A stretch of DNA of 20,640 bases from CAZDGV01 sp964505195 (GCA_964505195.1 CAZDGV010000031.1:1-20640), one strand, 5' to 3'; counted from the first letter of the stretch, positions 1 through 8,521 are shown. A program made the numbers and translations. The notes: generated by a model not told the origin, from the sequence alone.

Positions 1-614
1 CGAATGAATTTGTCGCCGAGCGACTGATCATTACCGTAGAACATACCCCACTGGGTACGGTCGATATTAAAATCAGCTTGTGCATTTACAACACCCTCGT
101 TGATAGCCACTTTTGCAGGGAAGGTGATGTTCTTGGTGCTATCTTTCAGCATCAGGTTTCCGCTAATCAAATGCGTTGCGCCTTCCAAAAGACTCTTTTG
201 CTTTGTGCTGTCGTAAAGCTCCAGTGCAGTTATTTCAAAACGGGCTGTAGCATATTTCGCAGCATCAAAAAAGTCGGGTGAAAGAAGGTGGCCTGTAAGC
301 ATCGCCGCGCCGTTGGTGTCTTTGTCGGTGATTTTCAATGAGTTAATGTTGATTACAAAGTTGCCGCCGGTAAGCTGTCCTTCGTTAACCGTTACGTTAC
401 CCTCGTTGAGCGTAAATACGCCATTGTGCTGACCAACGGGCTTAGTTCCAATAAAACCAACCGTTGAAGCTTGGAGGTCGAGCTTGTATGCTTCGCCTGA
501 GCCAATGATAACTTGCTGAGCATCAGTTGCTTCAGCTTTATCTGCTTCAGGAGCATTGGTGCAGGCACTGAATAAAAGTACCGCAGCACCTAGGATCATA
601 AAATTCTTTTTCAT
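1..614 (-). CDS. YceI-like domain lipoprotein (partial, C-terminus outside window)
   Basis: Reading leftwards from the ATG at 614-612 gives 204 residues with no stop before the window edge, so the 3' end is missing. The N-terminus (MKKNFMILGAAVLLFSAC) is a signal peptide ending at Cys18. The lipobox-like FSAC has Phe rather than Leu at -3, so lipidation is likely but not certain. An acidic, Ala-rich linker (about residues 19-38) leads into a YceI-type lipocalin-like barrel. Visible family hallmarks are a start like YKLDLQASTVGFIGTK followed by GQHNGVF, then LLSPDFFDAAKYATARF, then a GNLMLKDSTKNITFP strand pair, then FNIDRTQWGMFYG. YceI proteins bind amphiphilic or isoprenoid-like ligands in the periplasm, but the ligand here is unknown. 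It is transcribed divergently from the amidohydrolase gene at 824. No TAnnTTTG promoter was found upstream. Confidence 0.88.
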   Translation of the reverse strand, partial: MKKNFMILGAAVLLFSACTNAPEADKAEATDAQQVIIGSGEAYKLDLQASTVGFIGTKPVGQHNGVFTLNEGNVTVNEGQLTGGNFVININSLKITDKDTNGAAMLTGHLLSPDFFDAAKYATARFEITALELYDSTKQKSLLEGATHLISGNLMLKDSTKNITFPAKVAINEGVVNAQADFNIDRTQWGMFYGNDQSLGDKFI

Positions 615-823
615 GTTAAATATTTTTAGTGAAAATAAACAGTGTTTAAACATCAATTGTTCATTCCACATCTTTAATTCCTCAAAATTCTTTTGCTACC
701 GCTCATCCATTATAGTGATTTCTAGTGTGTTATTTGGTTTAAATTCATAAGTTCATGATGGATGGTCCTCTATTTTGAAGGCCTATTCATTTCTCTATTC
801 TTTGAACTTTTAAAATCCGACAC
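615..823. other. Divergent intergenic spacer, AT-rich
   Basis: This 209-bp spacer lies between the start codons of the YceI-like gene (minus) and the large amidohydrolase (plus), so it should hold promoters for both. On the plus strand TTTTG at 773-777, an 18-nt spacer and TATTCTTTG at 796-804 resemble the Bacteroidota TTG / TAnnTTTG promoter, but with three instead of two bases between TA and TTTG. I found no exact TAnnTTTG on the minus strand. No small ORF or stable hairpin stands out. Confidence 0.4.
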
Positions 824-3800
824 ATGAGAATTTTTGTCTTGCTGATTTGCGGAATGCTTTTTACTAGCACCCTGCATGCACAGGAAACATTTCCTGTAAA
901 CGGTGTTGCCGATCATCGCAGCGGTATGTATGCATTTACCCAAGCCACTGTTGTAAAAGATGCGAACACCACGATTGAAAACGCTACACTGCTGATTAAA
1001 GATGGAAAAATTTTAGCAGTGGGCAACAACATCACAATTCCTGCTGAGGCGCTCGTGATCGATTGCAAGGGGAAATTTATTTACCCTTCCATGATTGATC
1101 TTTATGCCGATTATGGTATGCCTGCACTGTCTCCCGCACAGCGTGGGTTTAACTTCAATGCACCCGCACAACTTACCAGCAATCAAAAAGGTCCTTTTGG
1201 TTGGAACCAGGCCTTGCGCAATGATGTGCACGCCGCTGCTATTTTTAGTGTGGATGACAATAAAGCACGTAACTGGCGCGATATGGGCTTTGGCACTGCC
1301 TTAGTACATCAACGCGATGGTATTGCACGCGGCACCGGTGCGCTCGTAAGCTTTGGAAATGAAAAAGAAAACAAAGTGGTGCTGCGCGAAAAAGCAGCTG
1401 CGCATTATTCGTTGAATAAGGGCAGCTCAACACAATCTTATCCCAGTTCCATGATGGGAAACATTTCACTACTGCGTCAAACCTATCTCGATGCTGCATG
1501 GTATAAAAACAATTCAGCAGCAGAAGGGGTAAACCTCACATTAAAAAATTGGAACGAGCAGCAGTCGCTTCCGCAGATCTTCGAAGCCAACGAAAAATGG
1601 AATGCACTGCGTGCCGATAAAATTGGCGATGAATTTGGTGTGCAGTACATTATCAAAGCAGGTGGCGATGAATATCAGCGCATTCAGGAGATGGTTGCTA
1701 CCAAAGCCAGTTTTATTTTGCCGCTGAACTTCCCTGCTGCCATGGATGTGGAAGATGCCACCGATGCACGCTATGTTTCGCTACAAGACATGAAGCATTG
1801 GGAAATGGCACCTGCCGGCCCTTCCTTCTTCGAAAAGGCGGGCATTCCTTTTTGTCTTACTACCTCCGACTTGCGCGATGCCAAACAATTTTGGCCTAAT
1901 CTGCGCAAGGCCATTGAATACGGACTGAGTGAGAAAGCTGCTTTGGAAGCACTCACCAAAACTCCCGCCACCCTGCTGGGTGTGTACAATGAAATTGGCA
2001 GCATCGATGCGGGAAAGATTGCCAACTTCATCATTACCAACGGCAATCTTTTTGCTGATAAAACCAGTATTCTGCAACACTGGATTCAGGGCCGTAAATA
2101 CGCAGTGAAGGAAGAACTGTGGAATGATATCAGTGGATCTTACACTTTGCAGATTCATAAAAAAGACAAAGCACTTTCTTATACGCTCGATGTAAAGAAT
2201 AATAACACTGCATCTATAATTACAGGTGATACGCTCACTGCTCGCTTCAGCTTCGATGGCAAAATGGTAAGACTAAGCTTCTCTGAAGCAAAAGCAAGTC
2301 GTAATCAAATCCGCCTCAGTGGTATCGTAAATGGTAATACGTGGAGTGGTACCGGCGATCATACAGACGGCGCTACCTTCAGTTGGTCTGCCTCCTTTGC
2401 ACGTAATATGACTGCCAAAGCAGACAGCGCCAAGGCGAAGCGCAAACCTGAAATCGGTAAGATGAGTTATCCCTTCAATGGCTATGGTTGGGAAGAAGCA
2501 CCGAAGCAGGAAACCATATTGTTTCAAAACGCTACTGTGTGGACCAACGAAAAAGAAGGAAAACTTGAAAATACAGATGTACTCGTAAAGAATGGAAAAA
2601 TTGCAGCAGTGGGAAAAAATCTGAGCTCTGCAGGTGCGCGTGTAATTGATGGTACCGGAAAACATGTTACGGCAGGCATCATCGATGAGCACTCTCATAT
2701 CGCAGCAGCATCGATCAATGAAGGTGGACAAAGTGTTACCTCCGAAGTGCGCATTGCTGATAATTTGAATCCTGATGATATCAATATCTATCGCCAACTG
2801 AGCGGTGGCGTTACCTCATCGCATATTTTACATGGTTCGGCCAATACCATTGGCGGACAAACACAGCTGATTAAATTACGATGGGGTGCCAGTGCGGAAG
2901 AGCTGAAATTTCAAGGCTGGCCGGGCTTTATCAAATTTGCTATGGGTGAAAACGTTAAACGTTCATCTACCAATGTAAACAATCGTTTTCCCGATTCACG
3001 CATGGGTGTGGGTGAAGTGCTTCGCGATGCCTTTACCCGCGCAAAAGATTATGAAGCCGAATGGAAGCGTTACGAAGCAGAAAAGAAAAAGAATCCCAAA
3101 ACCACCCTTGCTGCACCACGCCGCGATTTGGAGCTTGACGCCCTGGTAGAAATTATGAACAAAGAGCGCTTCATTACCTGTCACTCTTATGTACAAAGCG
3201 AGATTACCAATGTGATGCGTGTTGCAGAAGAATTTGGTTTTACACTGAATACTTTCACGCATATTTTGGAAGGATATAAAGTGGCTGATAAAATGAAAGC
3301 ACATGGCGCTAATGTGTCTACCTTCTCCGATTGGTGGAATTATAAAATGGAAGTGGTGGACGCGATGCCCTATAATCCAGGTATCATGCAGCGTGTAGGT
3401 CTCAATGTTGCAATCAACTCCGATGATGCCGAAATGGCTCGCCGTCTTAATCAGGAAGCAGCCAAGAGTGTGAAATACGGCGGCATGAGCGAAGAAGATG
3501 CTCTGAAAATGGTGACATTAAATCCTGCAGTAATGCTGCACGTAGCTGATAAAACCGGCAGTATCAAAGTAGGGAAAGATGCTGACCTGGTGCTGTGGAG
3601 CGATCATCCGCTGAGCATTTATGCGATGGCTGAAAAAACAGTAGTGGATGGCATTGTTTACTACGATCGGGAAAAAGATGTGCAGCTGCGACAGCAAATT
3701 GCCAAAGAGCGTGCACGACTCATTGCAAAAATGACTGGCGAAAAAAGAGCCGGCGCGCCAACAGTACCGTTTGCACCTAGCATGCACATGATGTATAACT

Positions 3801-3850
3801 GCAGCGACCATGCACACAAGCACGGACTATTTGTAATTGATATGGATTAA
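824..3850 (+). CDS. Exported tandem amidohydrolase (imidazolonepropionase/prolidase-like), 1008 aa
   Basis: The signal peptide (residues 1-20, ending LHAQ) predicts export to the periplasm. Two amidohydrolase modules of the COG1228 type follow. Module 1 (about 35-430) has the typical beta-sandwich start (LLIKDGKILAVG) but IDLYADYG where the HxH metal site should be, so it looks catalytically dead. A beta-rich linker (about 435-530) separates the modules. Module 2 (about 562-945) keeps the ligand set: H623-S-H625 (IIDEHSH), GENVKR at 709-713, H787 (TCHSY), H813 (FTHILEG) and D867 (INSDDAE). It is therefore probably an active metal-dependent hydrolase, possibly a peptidase. The substrate cannot be read from sequence. 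The C-terminus is rich in His and Met (about 988-1000). The next gene encodes a related single-module protein, and the two probably act together. The ATG at 824 is directly followed by the signal peptide, which supports this start. Confidence 0.87.
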   Translation: MRIFVLLICGMLFTSTLHAQETFPVNGVADHRSGMYAFTQATVVKDANTTIENATLLIKDGKILAVGNNITIPAEALVIDCKGKFIYPSMIDLYADYGMPALSPAQRGFNFNAPAQLTSNQKGPFGWNQALRNDVHAAAIFSVDDNKARNWRDMGFGTALVHQRDGIARGTGALVSFGNEKENKVVLREKAAAHYSLNKGSSTQSYPSSMMGNISLLRQTYLDAAWYKNNSAAEGVNLTLKNWNEQQSLPQIFEANEKWNALRADKIGDEFGVQYIIKAGGDEYQRIQEMVATKASFILPLNFPAAMDVEDATDARYVSLQDMKHWEMAPAGPSFFEKAGIPFCLTTSDLRDAKQFWPNLRKAIEYGLSEKAALEALTKTPATLLGVYNEIGSIDAGKIANFIITNGNLFADKTSILQHWIQGRKYAVKEELWNDISGSYTLQIHKKDKALSYTLDVKNNNTASIITGDTLTARFSFDGKMVRLSFSEAKASRNQIRLSGIVNGNTWSGTGDHTDGATFSWSASFARNMTAKADSAKAKRKPEIGKMSYPFNGYGWEEAPKQETILFQNATVWTNEKEGKLENTDVLVKNGKIAAVGKNLSSAGARVIDGTGKHVTAGIIDEHSHIAAASINEGGQSVTSEVRIADNLNPDDINIYRQLSGGVTSSHILHGSANTIGGQTQLIKLRWGASAEELKFQGWPGFIKFAMGENVKRSSTNVNNRFPDSRMGVGEVLRDAFTRAKDYEAEWKRYEAEKKKNPKTTLAAPRRDLELDALVEIMNKERFITCHSYVQSEITNVMRVAEEFGFTLNTFTHILEGYKVADKMKAHGANVSTFSDWWNYKMEVVDAMPYNPGIMQRVGLNVAINSDDAEMARRLNQEAAKSVKYGGMSEEDALKMVTLNPAVMLHVADKTGSIKVGKDADLVLWSDHPLSIYAMAEKTVVDGIVYYDREKDVQLRQQIAKERARLIAKMTGEKRAGAPTVPFAPSMHMMYNCSDHAHKHGLFVIDMD

Positions 3851-3853
3851 TAA

Positions 3854-3877
3854 GTTTAATGTTTAAGGTTGAAGGTT
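3854..3877. repeat. 7-bp tandem repeat running into the assembly gap
   Basis: Immediately after the stop codon of the 1008-aa gene the sequence reads GTTTAAT (3854-3860), GTTTAAG (3861-3867), GTTGAAG (3868-3874), GTT (3875-3877), then Ns. Three imperfect heptamer copies are visible and the array is cut by the gap, so its true length is unknown. Confidence 0.65.
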
Positions 3878-3977
3878 NNNNNNNNNNNNNNNNNNNNNNN
3901 NNNNNNNNNNNNNNNNNNNNNNNNNNNNNNNNNNNNNNNNNNNNNNNNNNNNNNNNNNNNNNNNNNNNNNNNNNNNN
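3878..3977. other. Assembly gap of exactly 100 Ns
   Basis: The run of N is exactly 100 long, the conventional placeholder for a scaffold gap of unknown size. It falls between two related amidohydrolase genes and starts inside a heptamer repeat. Real sequence resumes at 3978, only 7 nt before the next start codon, so that gene's promoter and upstream region are hidden. Confidence 0.95.
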
Positions 3978-3984
3978 TAAAAAC

Positions 3985-5295
3985 ATGAAAAAAATACTCA
4001 CACTCCTCATGCTCACCCTCTTCCTCGGAAATGCATTTTCGCAGGAAACGGTATATCCAGCACCGGCACAAAAAGGAAACTTTTATATTAAAGGTGGTAC
4101 GGTACATGTAGGTAACGGACAAGTTATTTCTAATGCTACTATTCAGGTAACCGATGGTAAAATCGTTGCTATCGGCAGCACACTGAGCATCCCTTCGGGC
4201 GATGCAAAAATTATTGATGCTACCGGCAAGCATGTATATCCCGGACTGATCCTTGCCAATTCGCAGTTGGGCCTGGTAGAAGTAAACAGTGTAAGGGCAA
4301 CGATCGACCACACTGAAATTGGGAATATTAATCCTTCCATCCGTTCGATCATTGCTTACAACAGTGATTCGAAAGTGATTAATACGCTTCGCGCGAATGG
4401 CATATTATTGGCGAATGTCGTGCCACAGGGCGGCCTCGTGAGCGGTTCTTCAACAGTGGTTCAGCTCGATGCATGGAACTGGGAAGATGCGGCTTATGAT
4501 TTGGATGGCCGTATGCACATCAATATACCCAGCTTGGTAGCAAGGCCTAACCGCTTTGCTGCATTTTTTGGGCAGGATAGTCGCCAAGGCACCGACGCGG
4601 TGAAAGAAGCTTTTACCCGCATTGATGAAATCAAACAGTTTTTTAGAGAAGCAAAAGCATACCATGCCGAAGCAAAACACGAAAAAATCAATCTCAAATT
4701 TGAAGCCACCAAAAAGCTGTTTGATAAAAAACAAAAACTGTTTGTGCATTGCGATCTGGTAAAAGAAATGCTCGTTGCAATTGATTTTGTAAAAGAGTTT
4801 GGATTTGAAGTAGTAATTGTAGGCGGAAGCGAAGGATGGCAAATTCCTGAGTTGCTGAAGCAACATAATATTGCTGTTCTCCTAAACCAGGCACACAGTT
4901 TACCTACTACGCAGGACGACGATGTGGATCTGCCCTACAAAACCGCTGCCATTTTGCATAAGGCAGGCGTGCTTGTTGTGATTAACGATGAAGATGGTCA
5001 AACGCGCGGAATGAATCTTCCGTTTAATGCAGGAACAGCTGCTGCTTATGGCATGGGTAAAGAAGCAGCGCTCAGTGCGATCACGCTCAATGCAGCGAAA
5101 GTGCTGGGCATTGATCAGCGTACGGGATCTATCGAAACCGGTAAGGATGCCAACATTGTCATCAGTGATGGAGATATTCTTGACATGAAAAGCAGCGTTA
5201 TTCGACATGCATTCATTCAAGGCCGTCAAATCAGTTTGGAAAGTAAGCATACCCAGCTCAACGATCGCTACCGTCAGAAATACGGAATTAAATAA
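3985..5295 (+). CDS. Exported amidohydrolase-like protein lacking the HxH metal motif, 436 aa
   Basis: The ATG at 3985 opens a clear signal peptide (MKKILTLLMLTLFLGNAFSQ), so it is the start. The open frame continuing back through the gap to 3859 is not coding. The protein has the amidohydrolase entry strands (IQVTDGKIVAIG, KIIDATGKHVYPGLI), a middle part with LFVHCD (His255) and a late Asp in VVINDED (about 335). The exit sandwich is TLNAAKVLGI...GSIETGKDANIVISDGD. At the place of the HxH pair it has N92-S-Q94, so first-site metal ligands are missing and classical hydrolase activity is doubtful. It resembles the N-terminal, also degenerate, module of the upstream 1008-aa protein. The inference is a non-catalytic partner or a subunit sharing the upstream enzyme's substrate. 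The two genes are co-oriented, and a terminator follows 15 nt after the stop. Confidence 0.85.
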   Translation: MKKILTLLMLTLFLGNAFSQETVYPAPAQKGNFYIKGGTVHVGNGQVISNATIQVTDGKIVAIGSTLSIPSGDAKIIDATGKHVYPGLILANSQLGLVEVNSVRATIDHTEIGNINPSIRSIIAYNSDSKVINTLRANGILLANVVPQGGLVSGSSTVVQLDAWNWEDAAYDLDGRMHINIPSLVARPNRFAAFFGQDSRQGTDAVKEAFTRIDEIKQFFREAKAYHAEAKHEKINLKFEATKKLFDKKQKLFVHCDLVKEMLVAIDFVKEFGFEVVIVGGSEGWQIPELLKQHNIAVLLNQAHSLPTTQDDDVDLPYKTAAILHKAGVLVVINDEDGQTRGMNLPFNAGTAAAYGMGKEAALSAITLNAAKVLGIDQRTGSIETGKDANIVISDGDILDMKSSVIRHAFIQGRQISLESKHTQLNDRYRQKYGIK

Positions 5296-5310
5296 ATCGG
5301 ATACTTACAG

Positions 5311-5336
5311 AAAACCCCGGCATTGCCGGGGTTTTT
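5311..5336. terminator. Strong bidirectional rho-independent terminator
   Basis: CCCCGGC (5315-5321), loop ATT and GCCGGGG (5325-5331) form a perfect 7-bp GC stem. It is flanked by AAAA on the left and TTTTT on the right, so the hairpin can end transcripts from both sides. It sits between the convergent stop codons of the plus-strand amidohydrolase (5295) and the minus-strand barrel protein (5354). Confidence 0.93.
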
Positions 5337-5353
5337 ATTTTATAGCTATCTAA

Positions 5354-6022
5354 TTACTTGCTAAGCCGATAATGCAAAAGCAGCTGAAGCGTATTTACTT
5401 TTTGCTTCGAAGTGCCATCTGTGTAATTCGATAATCCCATCGTGTAACGAAGCCCTAAAGCAGTTCTGCCATCAAACTGGTATCCTACGCCGCTTGCCCA
5501 ACTCATTACGGCGTTTTTGGTATCACTGATGGTTGATTCAGAAGGAGCACCTGCCGCAGGAAATGCGTTTTTCAAACGTGCGTTTAATAAAATGCCCAGC
5601 TGCGGACCCGTTTCCGCATAGAAGCCCTTACCCTGATTGTATTGCAACATCACCGGGATATTTAAAAAATTCAGCTGCGTAGTAAAAACCAATACATATT
5701 TATTATCGGTAACATTTCCGATCAGTCCTTCCTGCAGCGACCCTTCCGATGAAAATGCAATTTCAGGTTGTAAGCGTAATGCATTACTCAGTGGAACCTG
5801 TAGTGTAACACCGCCTAGCATTCCAAGTTTAAATGAAGGATCACGGAAAGTATTACCTGTTCCAAATCCTGCACTGGTATTTGAAAGATTCAATCCGCCC
5901 CGCAAACCCCATTCAATTTTTTTTGATGCTTTATCCGATGAAGACTGTGCATAGATATTTGCTTGAAACGCAACAAAAACTAAACTCAAAAGGACAAGTA
6001 AAGATTTTTTATTTTTCATCAT
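5354..6022 (-). CDS. PorT-like outer-membrane beta-barrel protein, 222 aa
   Basis: The signal peptide (about residues 1-26, ending NIYAQ) is followed by a 196-residue mature part made of alternating amphipathic strands. These start at WGLRGGLNLSN and end in LQLLLHYRLSK, as expected for an eight-stranded outer-membrane barrel of the OMP_b-brl_2 (PorT-like) family common in Bacteroidota. Typical features are the opening GGLNLSN strand, repeated LQPEIAFSSEG / GFYAETGPQLGILLNAR strands, and a late GYQFDGRTALGLRYTMGL. Such proteins have mostly unknown functions, and nothing ties this one to the type IX secretion PorT itself. Two adjacent ATGs (6022 and 6019) are equally possible starts. The gene lies 46 nt downstream of the histidine phosphatase gene and ends at the strong terminator shared with the convergent amidohydrolase. 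Confidence 0.87.
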   Translation of the reverse strand: MMKNKKSLLVLLSLVFVAFQANIYAQSSSDKASKKIEWGLRGGLNLSNTSAGFGTGNTFRDPSFKLGMLGGVTLQVPLSNALRLQPEIAFSSEGSLQEGLIGNVTDNKYVLVFTTQLNFLNIPVMLQYNQGKGFYAETGPQLGILLNARLKNAFPAAGAPSESTISDTKNAVMSWASGVGYQFDGRTALGLRYTMGLSNYTDGTSKQKVNTLQLLLHYRLSK

Positions 6023-6050
6023 AGCGTGGTTTGTTTAGGGTGATGAATAA

Positions 6051-6070
6051 AATTACAATAAAATGTAATT
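6051..6070. repeat. AT-rich inverted repeat between the phosphatase and barrel genes
   Basis: AATTACA (6051-6057), loop ATAAAA and TGTAATT (6064-6070) form a perfect but weak 7-bp stem that overlaps the stop codon of the phosphatase gene. It could slow or partly end transcription. With no GC in the stem apart from one pair it is a poor terminator. Confidence 0.4.
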
Positions 6071-6581
6071 ATAAAATAGCTGGACTGGATGAGGGATTTT
6101 TGGGCCAATCGAAAAACCAAAATGATTTTTCTGCTGCTTCAAAATCTTTCCAGTTTTCGCAACGTATGTTTACGGCAAAAATGGAGCAAGTGGGCATATC
6201 GTCTATATGTACATGCGTAAGTTCATTGGCAAATTCAGTAATTCCCGGGTTGTGTGTAAACAATGCTACCGTTGTTGCCTCATTGGGCAACGCAGCAATT
6301 ACTTCCCGATAGGTTGATGGCTTTGCCATATAAAGCTGCGCGGTTTCCAAAATATTTTTCTTTGTTATATCTAATACGAATGCAAAAGTTTCGCAAGTTG
6401 AATGCGCTCTGGTTGCGGTGCTGGTAACCAATAGCTGAGGTACTATGTTTTTTTGAAGTAAACGTCTTGCCATTTCGGGGGCATCCTTTTTTCCCCGATC
6501 GTTCAGCGGTCTTTCGATATCACTCATTCCCATATTGGCCCAGCTGCTTTTCGCATGACGAATCAAGAGAAGCTGTTTCAT
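6069..6581 (-). CDS. SixA-like histidine phosphatase, 170 aa
   Basis: This is a small cytoplasmic member of the histidine phosphatase (phosphoglycerate-mutase-like) superfamily. It starts with the catalytic RHG-type motif as LLLIRHAKSSW (nucleophile His9, Arg8), carries an Arg at TATRAHST (about 58), and has the second catalytic His in LFTHNPGIT (His110). Length and the RHAKS signature match the SixA group, which removes phosphate from phosphohistidine, for example on HPt domains of phosphorelays in E. coli. Many Bacteroidota members are uncharacterised, so the substrate is open. A link with the kinase operon 4 kb away is possible but has no direct support. The gene lies 74 nt downstream of purF, with a probable terminator hairpin in between. 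Confidence 0.86.
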   Translation of the reverse strand: MKQLLLIRHAKSSWANMGMSDIERPLNDRGKKDAPEMARRLLQKNIVPQLLVTSTATRAHSTCETFAFVLDITKKNILETAQLYMAKPSTYREVIAALPNEATTVALFTHNPGITEFANELTHVHIDDMPTCSIFAVNIRCENWKDFEAAEKSFWFFDWPKNPSSSPAIL

Positions 6582-6598
6582 ATCAATAAAGATATCTG

Positions 6599-6622
6599 TT
6601 TTAAAACTGCTTTTGAAAGCAG
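6599..6622 (-). terminator. Probable purF terminator
   Basis: Arms CTGCTTT (6607-6613) and AAAGCAG (6616-6622) are perfectly complementary. Read on the minus strand the hairpin is followed by TTTTAAAA. It lies about 34 nt past the purF stop and before the phosphatase gene. The stem is moderately strong and the T tract short, so read-through is likely. Confidence 0.55.
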
Positions 6623-6655
6623 GCAGTCATTTTATGCATATCGAATCAGTGCAAA

Positions 6656-8503
6656 TCAATAACCTCTTACATTTTTTCCTTCGAGGTAGTTGAGCAGCGC
6701 TTTATTCACTACACGGTTTCCACCAGGGGTGGGATAATTACCGGTAAAATACCAGTCGCCCGTGTTGGTAGGACAGCTCTTATGCAGGTCTTCAATGTTC
6801 TGATAAATTACCTGCACTGGAACATTCAAGTCTGAAGGAGTGATCAGTGCAGCAATTTTATCGGAGATTTCTTCGGTGGAGAAAGGTTTGTAAATACGGC
6901 GAACAAGGTTTTCGGTGTGCAGCTGACCTTGCTCACTTAGTTCTTTGATGGCATTTGCTGTTTCTGTAATAATGTTTTCCATGCCCCGCTCTTTAAGCAA
7001 TGCGATGGCTGCTCTAAAAGCAACAAAATCACCCAGCTTGCTCATATCAATGCCGTAGCAATCGGGATAGCGAATTTGCGGAGCAGAAGAAACGATGATG
7101 ATTTTTTTCGGCTTCAGTCGACCAAGCATGCGCACAATGCTTTCTTTCAATGTAGTTCCCCGCACAATAGAATCATCTATCACTACCAGTGTGTCTTCTC
7201 CGCTTCGTACAGTGCCATAAGTAATGTCATAAACGTGTTGCACCATTTCATTGCGGCTGCTGTCTTCCGTAATAAAAGTTCGGAGCTTCACATCTTTAAT
7301 CGCAATTTTTTCCTGCCGTATTTTACGCGTGATCATTTCCGTCAGCTTTTCCTCATCAAAATCTTTGTTCCAGCTCATAATGCGCTGTACTTTAATTTGA
7401 TTGAGATAGCTTTCCATTCCTTTTACCAGTCCGTAAAAAGCTACTTCTGCTGTATTGGGGATATAGGAGAAGATGGTGTTTTTCAGATCATAGTCGATGT
7501 GCTCCAACACCCTTTTGCTTAAATGATAACCCAGCGCAATGCGTTCACGATAAATTTTTTCATCGCTGCCGCGGCTGAAATAAATCCGTTCAAAGCTGCA
7601 GGCCCTTCGCTCCCGGGGCGGCAGTATCTGTTCAATTTTATAGCTGCCATCTGCTTCAATCAACATACCTTGTCCGGGCATCAGCTCCAGTACTTCGTTT
7701 TCGCCCACATTGAATGTAGTACGAATAGCAGCTCTTTCACTGGCAGCAACCACCACTTCATCGTTAATGTAGTAGTAAGCCGGACGAATACCATGTGCAT
7801 CACGCATCACAAAGGATGTTCCGTTGCCGATGAGACCGCCAATCGTATATCCTCCATCAAACATCGGCGCTGCTTTTTTAAGCACTTGCAGCACATTGGG
7901 TTCGTTGGGTTTTAGTTCATCTTCTTTCACCAGAAAATGGTGTACTACTTCCAGCATGGCCGCCAAATCACTTTGCTTTTGAAAATCGCCCGGTTCGATG
8001 TTTACCAACTGAAAGAGTTCTTCGGTATTTACCAGATTGAAGTTTCCGGCCAATGCAAGGTTGCGCGATGGCTCTATATTGCGCTTGAGGAAAGGGTGAC
8101 AAAATTCTACATTGTTTTTTCCCTGTGTTCCATAACGCAAATGACCTAACAACAATTCACCCAAAAAAGGCAGATTACCTTTCATCAGTCCTGGATGCTG
8201 ACGTATTTCGGGTTGGTATTTTTCTAACTCTTCCACCTCTTTGCCTATCCTGAAAAAAATATCTGCAATGGGCTGGGGCGCGCTGCTGCGCATGCGATGC
8301 AAAAAGGGATACCCAGGTTCGGTATGCGTTTTCACAACAGCAATGCCTGCACCATCCTGCCCGCGATTATGCTGTTTTTCCATGAGCAGGTACAGTTTGT
8401 TTAGGCCATAAAGAACCGTACCGTATTTTTTCTGATAGTGTGAAAAAGGTTTGCGCAGGCGAATGAAGGCAAGCCCGCATTCGTGTTTTAGTTCGTCGCT
8501 CAT
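6656..8503 (-). CDS. purF: Amidophosphoribosyltransferase (long Bacteroidota form), 615 aa
   Basis: PurF catalyses the first committed step of purine synthesis: PRPP plus glutamine gives 5-phosphoribosylamine. The N-terminal class II glutaminase has Cys9 (MSDELKHEC), which would become the N-terminal nucleophile after removal of eight residues. It also has HNRGQDGAG (45-53), HLRYGTQG (121-128), and DAHGIRP (235-241). The linker motif CSFERIYFSR (302-311) is typical of PurF. The phosphoribosyltransferase half carries the PRPP site LVVIDDSIVRGTT (439-451). At 615 aa it is longer than the roughly 500-aa E. coli enzyme, as is usual in Bacteroidota. The ATG at 8503 is preferred: it places the Cys correctly, and a -7 promoter element lies 19 nt upstream. 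The longer GTG-started frame from 8587 would overlap the neighbouring gene. Regulation by purine nucleotides is known for the family, but no riboswitch is seen here. Confidence 0.95.
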   Translation of the reverse strand: MSDELKHECGLAFIRLRKPFSHYQKKYGTVLYGLNKLYLLMEKQHNRGQDGAGIAVVKTHTEPGYPFLHRMRSSAPQPIADIFFRIGKEVEELEKYQPEIRQHPGLMKGNLPFLGELLLGHLRYGTQGKNNVEFCHPFLKRNIEPSRNLALAGNFNLVNTEELFQLVNIEPGDFQKQSDLAAMLEVVHHFLVKEDELKPNEPNVLQVLKKAAPMFDGGYTIGGLIGNGTSFVMRDAHGIRPAYYYINDEVVVAASERAAIRTTFNVGENEVLELMPGQGMLIEADGSYKIEQILPPRERRACSFERIYFSRGSDEKIYRERIALGYHLSKRVLEHIDYDLKNTIFSYIPNTAEVAFYGLVKGMESYLNQIKVQRIMSWNKDFDEEKLTEMITRKIRQEKIAIKDVKLRTFITEDSSRNEMVQHVYDITYGTVRSGEDTLVVIDDSIVRGTTLKESIVRMLGRLKPKKIIIVSSAPQIRYPDCYGIDMSKLGDFVAFRAAIALLKERGMENIITETANAIKELSEQGQLHTENLVRRIYKPFSTEEISDKIAALITPSDLNVPVQVIYQNIEDLHKSCPTNTGDWYFTGNYPTPGGNRVVNKALLNYLEGKNVRGY

Positions 8504-8521
8504 GATAGTTGCGTGGAAGTG

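Noticed and set aside
3854..3877. CRISPR-like array at the gap edge
   Set aside because: Units are 7 bp and directly adjacent without spacers; a simple tandem repeat.
3859..3984. Open frame extending the 436-aa amidohydrolase upstream through the N gap
   Set aside because: It is mostly unknown bases; the ATG at 3985 begins a textbook signal peptide, so the real start is there.
6069..8503. Functional link of the SixA-like phosphatase with the kinase phosphorelay
   Set aside because: The genes are about 4 kb apart with purF, flavoprotein and pirin genes between; no HPt domain is present in the window.
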